From G020354645 sp050053515 (GTDB taxonomy: Bacteria; Desulfobacterota; Desulfobacteria; Desulfobacterales; G020354645), in assembly GCA_050053515.1 (NCBI GenBank), contig JASFTQ010000145.1, positions 1 to 11,086 of the forward strand: a DNA stretch of 11,086 nucleotides, given 5' to 3'. The position numbers and the translations under genes were made by a program. Positions 7,904 through 11,086 of this stretch are shown here, piece after piece. Position 1 is the first letter of the stretch, and every line of letters starts with the position of its first letter. The notes beneath the pieces were generated by a model that was not told the DNA's origin, did no database searches, and worked only from the letters and a program-made list of their open reading frames with translations.

Positions 7904-8965
7904 ATGCCGAACACATTGCGAGACATCATTGAACAAAGGCCGGTAACCGTATCGGCACCCTGCAGAGTTGATATGGGCGGCACCCTGGATATCGACATCT
8001 TCCGTCTACCGTTGCGGCAATTTTCACCCTGCACCTTTAATATCGCCCTTAATCTCAGAACCCGTGTGCGAATGCTTCCTTACCGCGTCGGGATGGTCAA
8101 AGTATCTTCCAAAGGGTTTGAGGATGCGGAATATCCATGCGACAAAGCCCCTTATGATCATCCCCTGGGATTGATATTTGCCATCGCCGCTTATTTCAGG
8201 GCCGCCGGCGTTCATATTCTCATTGAATCATCTTCTCCCCCCCGCAGCGCTTTGGGGGGGTCTTCCGCGGCTGCAGTTGCTCTGGTGGCCGCCTTTTGTG
8301 CCGTGTTGAACCGAGTAACTTTCACCCGTCATCATCGCGGTAAAATTGCCTTAATTGCCCATGCGCTGGAGCAGATGGTTGCAGGTGTGCCCTGTGGCCG
8401 CCAGGATCAGCTTGCGGCAGCCTACGGCGGCGTTAATGCCTGGCACTGGCAATCTGACATCGGTGGTCGTGTCTACCGAAAAAAAATCCTCATCGCCCCT
8501 CAATTTCATACATCGCTTGCTCAACACATGTTATTAGCCTATTGTGGTATTCCCCATCGGTCAAAAAATATAAACGGTTTGTGGGTCCGGCAGTTTTTGG
8601 CAGCGCAACATCGTGAACACTGGGTCCAAATTGTCGCGGAAACCAAAAAGTTTGTTGACGCTATGCGCCGGAGAAATTATAAGGAGGCTGCCGCATCCAT
8701 GAACACAGAGGTCGCTATTCGCCGACGGATGACCCCCGCCGTGCTGGACAAGATGGGTGAAGCGTTGGTCGAATCGGCTGTTCAACACGGTTGCGGTGCA
8801 AGGTTTACCGGCGCCGGGGGTGGCGGGTGCATTTGGGCCTTAGGAGAAATTAACCATATTGCCAGTCTGAAGGCTGTCTGGCGAAAAATACTTTCTCAAA
8901 GAAAAGGGGCTCATTTGCTTGACACACAGATAGATTCGGAAGGAATCAAAGCCTCGCGCCTTTAG
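7904..8965 (+). CDS. GHMP-family sugar kinase, substrate unknown
   Basis: GHMP kinases transfer phosphate from ATP to small metabolites such as galactose, mevalonate, homoserine or heptose 7-phosphate. This 353-residue protein shows the three family motifs: an N-terminal APCRVDMGGTLD (19-29), the ATP-binding loop PPRSALGGSSAAA (112-124), and the C-terminal FTGAGGGGCIWAL (301-313). The segment GRQDQLAAAYGGVN (165-178) resembles the HddA group (D-glycero-D-manno-heptose 7-phosphate kinase), with Asp168 a likely catalytic base. This resemblance is suggestive only: no other heptose or LPS gene is in the window, and the N-terminal motif differs from the usual HddA form, so no symbol is given. The ATG at 7904 follows an AGGG about 10 bp upstream. 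Motif 2 is encoded across a C7 run and a G7 run (8237-8260), which is unusual. The gene lies 37 bp after recO and 280 bp before glyQ. Confidence 0.88.
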   Translation: MPNTLRDIIEQRPVTVSAPCRVDMGGTLDIDIFRLPLRQFSPCTFNIALNLRTRVRMLPYRVGMVKVSSKGFEDAEYPCDKAPYDHPLGLIFAIAAYFRAAGVHILIESSSPPRSALGGSSAAAVALVAAFCAVLNRVTFTRHHRGKIALIAHALEQMVAGVPCGRQDQLAAAYGGVNAWHWQSDIGGRVYRKKILIAPQFHTSLAQHMLLAYCGIPHRSKNINGLWVRQFLAAQHREHWVQIVAETKKFVDAMRRRNYKEAAASMNTEVAIRRRMTPAVLDKMGEALVESAVQHGCGARFTGAGGGGCIWALGEINHIASLKAVWRKILSQRKGAHLLDTQIDSEGIKASRL

Positions 8966-8969
8966 TTTC

Positions 8970-9153
8970 GGAGTGCTGGAGCAGTGGAGTACTGGAGTAA
9001 TGTCAAAAGCAATGGTTGCGAGTTACGCGTCGCGCGCTGCGGGATTAATCTTTCAACCCGCAACTCGAAACCCGCAACACGCAATAAACATCTATCCTCT
9101 AATTTGATAGATCGTGATTTCAACACGCCAGTACTCCAAATCTCCATTACTCC
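8970..9153. repeat. Nested inverted repeat of 8-bp and 7-bp tandem units
   Basis: The outer left arm is four tandem 8-bp units of form GGAGNNNT at 8970-9001. The outer right arm is three reverse-complement units at 9130-9153. Pairing 8970-8995 with 9128-9153 matches at 21 of 26 positions, including a perfect 11-bp core (TGGAGTACTGG at 8985-8995 with 9128-9138). Inside lies a second pair made of 7-bp units: 9018-9045 (four units, roughly GCGNGNT) and 9055-9082 (four units near AACNCGN). These pair at 20 of 28 positions around a 9-base loop. The element fills most of the gap between the kinase gene and glyQ. No ORF worth keeping lies in it. It looks like a dispersed intergenic or MITE-like repeat; the function is unknown. 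Confidence 0.75.
9090..9112. repeat. Small hairpin inside the composite repeat
   Basis: ATCTATC (9090-9096) and GATAGAT (9106-9112) are perfect inverted copies around a 9-base loop. This sits between the inner heptad hairpin and the right outer arm, so the whole element could fold as a three-way junction. It may be chance at this length. Confidence 0.45.
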
Positions 9154-9245
9154 CGCTTCTTATGGGATAAAACCAATTTTTCATTTAGATTGTGGGTTAC
9201 CTTCAAAATCGTTTTTGACACTAATGAGCCCCGAGGTATAAGAGT

Positions 9246-10121
9246 ATGCATTTTCAAGACGTCATCATGTCGCTGAATAAATTTTGGGCCCGCAAGGGAT
9301 GTATCCTCGCGCAACCCTATGATATGGAGGTGGGCGCCGGAACCTTTCATCCCACCACAATTTTGAAGGCACTCGGCCCTGAGCCGTGGAAGGTTGCATA
9401 TGTACAGCCATCCCGACGCCCAACAGATGGTCGCTACGGTGAAAACCCCAACCGGTTGCAGCATTATTATCAATACCAGGTCCTACTGAAGCCGTCGCCT
9501 TTTGATGTCCAGAAGCAATATTTGCAAAGCCTGAAGAGTCTGGGGGTCGATCCGCTCGATCACGATATCCGTTTTGTGGAAGACGACTGGGAATCACCGA
9601 CCGTTGGCGCCTCCGGATTGGGCTGGGAGGTCTGGCTGGACGGTATGGAAATTACCCAATTCACCTATTTTCAATTGGCCGGCAGCATTGAACTGAAGCC
9701 GATATCGGTCGAGCTTACCTACGGCCTGGAACGCATCGCGATGTACCTTCAAGGGGTTGACAACGTTTATGACCTTCAGTGGAATGATGCAATCACTTAC
9801 GGCGACGTTCATCATCAACAGGAGGTCGAGCAATCCACCTACAATTTTGAAAAGGCCGATGTGTCGGCATTGTTTGCTCTGTTTAACGAATACGAAGCCG
9901 AATCTTTGCGACAAATCGAGGCTGGACTCGTATTACCGGCCTATGAGTGTTGTTTGAAGTGTTCCCATACGTTTAATCTTCTCGATGCCCGGGGTGCCAT
10001 CAGTGTAACTGAACGGACCGGTTATATTGCGCGGATCAGAAATCTGGCGCGCGGCAGTGCCGAGGCCTACGTAAAACAAAGAGAGGCCATGGGATTTCCG
10101 CTGTTGAAGGAAAAAAATTGA
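9246..10121 (+). CDS. glyQ: Glycyl-tRNA synthetase alpha subunit
   Basis: GlyQ is the catalytic subunit of the bacterial alpha2beta2 glycyl-tRNA synthetase; it activates glycine with ATP and charges tRNA-Gly in the cytoplasm. The protein has 291 residues, the normal length. The chain is strongly conserved throughout: FWARKGCILAQPYDMEVGAG at 13-32, the class II motif 2 region around YVQPSRRPTDGRYGENPNR, GLGWEVWLDGMEITQFTYF, ELTYGLERIAMYLQGVD, and SHTFNLLDARGAISVTER. The usual GAWGLGWEV segment reads GASGLGWEV here, a variant I believe occurs outside gammaproteobacteria. The ATG at 9246 has GAGG (9233-9236) at good spacing. A TTGACA (9215-9220) and TATAAG (9237-9242) sit 16 bp apart just before the ATG but would start transcription inside the gene. 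Its partner glyS follows after an unusually long 358-bp gap. Confidence 0.97.
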   Translation: MHFQDVIMSLNKFWARKGCILAQPYDMEVGAGTFHPTTILKALGPEPWKVAYVQPSRRPTDGRYGENPNRLQHYYQYQVLLKPSPFDVQKQYLQSLKSLGVDPLDHDIRFVEDDWESPTVGASGLGWEVWLDGMEITQFTYFQLAGSIELKPISVELTYGLERIAMYLQGVDNVYDLQWNDAITYGDVHHQQEVEQSTYNFEKADVSALFALFNEYEAESLRQIEAGLVLPAYECCLKCSHTFNLLDARGAISVTERTGYIARIRNLARGSAEAYVKQREAMGFPLLKEKN

Positions 10122-10188
10122 AATAATATAGTGGTTCCAGGCATCATATTCAGAGGCCTCGGAATGTATTGACGATTTTGCTGCTAAT

Positions 10189-10229
10189 AATTAATTGAGG
10201 GGTCGGGGTGTTTTTTTCACGACAAGATG
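10189..10229 (+). repeat. Left terminal inverted repeat of the MITE-like element
   Basis: Starts AATTAATTGAGGGGTCGGGG and includes a T7 run at 10211-10217. The arm has its own internal dyad: GTCG, then TG, T7, CACGAC, with a GGG bulge. It differs from the right arm only at 10199-10200 (GG against the AA expected). Confidence 0.85.
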
Positions 10230-10378
10230 CCGGGTTGTTGCCTGCCAAGCCTGACAGCGGCAACTGCCTTGCATTTTACTGCCGGCCGTTTAAAATTTTC
10301 GCGCCAACAAGAACCGACGCCGTGTTTCGCCTTTCTCGGCGGCAATCACCCTCTGCCCATTGGAAGCACCGGGGCTTT

Positions 10379-10419
10379 CATCTTGTCGTGAAAAAAACAC
10401 CCCGACCTTTCAATTAATT
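10379..10419 (-). repeat. Right terminal inverted repeat of the MITE-like element
   Basis: Reverse-complement copy of the left arm, with an A7 run at 10391-10397. The two differing bases are T10408 and T10409. In a + strand transcript these would face G10200 and G10199 as G-U wobbles, so the RNA stem is unbroken over 41 pairs. Confidence 0.85.
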
Positions 10420-10431
10420 CCGCTACCATAA

Positions 10432-10458
10432 AGGGCTGGGAGAAAAACTCCCCGCCCT
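10432..10458 (+). promoter_or_regulatory. GC-rich hairpin in the glyS leader
   Basis: AGGGC-T-GGGAG (10432-10442) pairs with CTCCC-C-GCCCT (10448-10458) around an AAAAA loop: 10 pairs with one T-C mismatch. It ends 12 bases before the glyS Shine-Dalgarno (AGGGG, 10470-10474). There is no T-run after it, so it is probably not a strong terminator. It may affect RNA stability or glyS translation, or be a terminator-like remnant. Confidence 0.5.
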
Positions 10459-10479
10459 CTGAAGTCATTAGGGGCAAAC

Positions 10480-11086
10480 ATGGACAGTCTATTGCTGGAA
10501 ATCGGAACCGAAGAGATACCGGCGGGGTATATCCATCCTGCCCTGGAAGCCTTATCCAAAACGCTGCTGCAAAAATTGACCGAGGCCCGCATCGACCACG
10601 GGGGGGCTGAGATTTTTGGAACCCCCCGTAGACTTGCGGTCAAAATTGAAAAAGTGGCCGCCAGGCAGCAATCCATCGAAACCGAAATTATTGGACCGCC
10701 CGCAAGGATCGGTTTTGATGAAAACGGCGAGCCGACCACTGCCGCCCATAAATTTGCCCAAAAAGTAGGAGTGGCCGTGAATAAACTTGCCGTTAAAGAA
10801 ACCGATAAAGGATCCTATCTGCATGTTGCAAAATTGGAACGTGGACAGGCGACCCGAATCGTGCTGAAAAGGATTCTTCCCAAAGTCATATTGGCAATAC
10901 CGTTTCCCAAGAAAATGAGATGGGCAAACTTGGACATTGAGTTTGCCCGACCGATACACACCCTGTTGGCCCTGCTGGGAAAATCGGTTATCCGGTTTCA
11001 GCTGGGCCGTATAAGCAGCGGTCGAGTTACCCATGGGCACTATTTTATGGCGTCCGGTAAAATAAAAATATCGCATGCCGATGATT
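10480..11086 (+). CDS. glyS: Glycyl-tRNA synthetase beta subunit (3' end missing)
   Basis: GlyS is the tRNA-binding beta subunit that partners GlyQ; E. coli GlyS has 689 residues. The first 202 codons are visible and run off the window end. The family's N-terminal signature is clear: LLLEIGTEEIPAGYI at 4-18, FGTPRRLAV at about 46-54, GPPARIGFDENGEPTTAAHKFA at about 72-93, then KKMRW, FARPIHTLLALLG and VTHGHYF. The ATG at 10480 has AGGGG ending 5 bp upstream, the best ribosome site among the nearby candidates, and starts exactly at the family's usual MDSLLLEIGTEE. The leader holds a GC-rich hairpin, and a MITE-like element separates it from glyQ, which it normally follows closely. Whether it is still read from the glyQ promoter is not visible in the sequence. 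Confidence 0.96.
   Translation, partial: MDSLLLEIGTEEIPAGYIHPALEALSKTLLQKLTEARIDHGGAEIFGTPRRLAVKIEKVAARQQSIETEIIGPPARIGFDENGEPTTAAHKFAQKVGVAVNKLAVKETDKGSYLHVAKLERGQATRIVLKRILPKVILAIPFPKKMRWANLDIEFARPIHTLLALLGKSVIRFQLGRISSGRVTHGHYFMASGKIKISHADD

Larger units (their letters stand above)
10189..10419. mobile_element. MITE-like element with 41-bp terminal inverted repeats
   Basis: A 231-bp element lies between glyQ and glyS. Its ends (10189-10229 and 10379-10419) are inverted copies matching at 39 of 41 positions. The 149-bp interior has no transposase. The outermost 8 bp at each end is AATTAATT, itself a palindrome, so it can be read either as part of the inverted repeat or as an 8-bp (or inner TTAA) target duplication; sequence alone cannot tell. 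One open frame spans most of it (GTG 10208 to 10417) but encodes the repeat ends themselves and is probably not a gene. Without it, glyQ and glyS would be about 127 bp apart. Mobilisation by a transposase elsewhere in the genome is inferred; the family is not recognised. Confidence 0.8.

Noticed and set aside
8984..9241. 85-codon + strand frame in the gap before glyQ
   Set aside because: It runs through the tandem octad/heptad repeat and encodes repeat-derived low-complexity sequence (NSKPATRN); no sign of a real protein.
9215..9242. TTGACA and TATAAG with 16-bp spacing before glyQ
   Set aside because: Transcription would begin about base 9249, inside glyQ and past the Shine-Dalgarno, so it cannot be the glyQ promoter unless a downstream start is used.
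9154..9245. T-box or other riboswitch before glyQ
   Set aside because: No T-box sequence, specifier stem or terminator/antiterminator pair could be made out in the leader.
10169..10197. TTGACG upstream of AT-rich sequence as a separate glyS promoter
   Set aside because: No acceptable -10 box at 16-18 bp; the AT-rich stretch is the edge of the inserted element.
10208..10417. 69-codon frame starting at GTG inside the MITE-like element, with GAGGGG just upstream
   Set aside because: It runs through both inverted repeats and the interior with no recognisable domain; the apparent ribosome site is part of the repeat end. It may recur in other copies, but that would reflect the element and not a gene.
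10552..11076. 174-codon minus-strand frame opposite glyS
   Set aside because: The + strand matches GlyS throughout; the antisense frame is a composition shadow.

Overview
The window reads as ordinary chromosome from a Gram-negative, probably anaerobic member of the Desulfobacterota (old Deltaproteobacteria). This is an inference from the gene order mfd, SurA-type chaperones, rodZ, mgtE, recO, GHMP kinase, glyQ, glyS, from the split alpha2beta2 glycyl-tRNA synthetase, and from the protein flavour. No RNA gene or phage gene was seen, and no CRISPR. All nine genes lie on the + strand, and both end genes are cut by the window edges.

Layout. 1-2853: the last 950 codons of mfd (transcription-repair coupling). 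3021-4757: two envelope folding factors, a small SurA_N lipoprotein and a SurA with one parvulin domain, 9 bp apart. 4758-4885: a gap dominated by a 19-bp inverted repeat. 4886-5647: rodZ, a membrane-anchored cell-shape protein. 5739-7094: mgtE, a Mg2+ channel. 7099-7866: recO, starting 4 bp after mgtE. 7904-8965: a GHMP-family sugar kinase of unknown substrate. 8966-9245: a 280-bp gap holding a nested inverted repeat built from 8-bp and 7-bp tandem units. 9246-10121: glyQ. 10122-10479: a 358-bp gap occupied mostly by a 231-bp MITE-like element with 41-bp terminal inverted repeats. 10480 to the end: the first 202 codons of glyS. The 167-bp gap at 2854-3020 shows nothing I can name.

The genes serve DNA repair (mfd, recO), envelope protein folding and cell shape (the two SurA proteins, RodZ), Mg2+ uptake, sugar-phosphate metabolism and glycine tRNA charging. 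They look like a run of housekeeping operons rather than one pathway. The unusual content is in the gaps: the element splitting glyQ from glyS, the octad/heptad composite before glyQ, and the inverted repeat overlapping a possible rodZ promoter. I found no convincing new multi-gene system; the best candidates for something undescribed are these non-coding elements.
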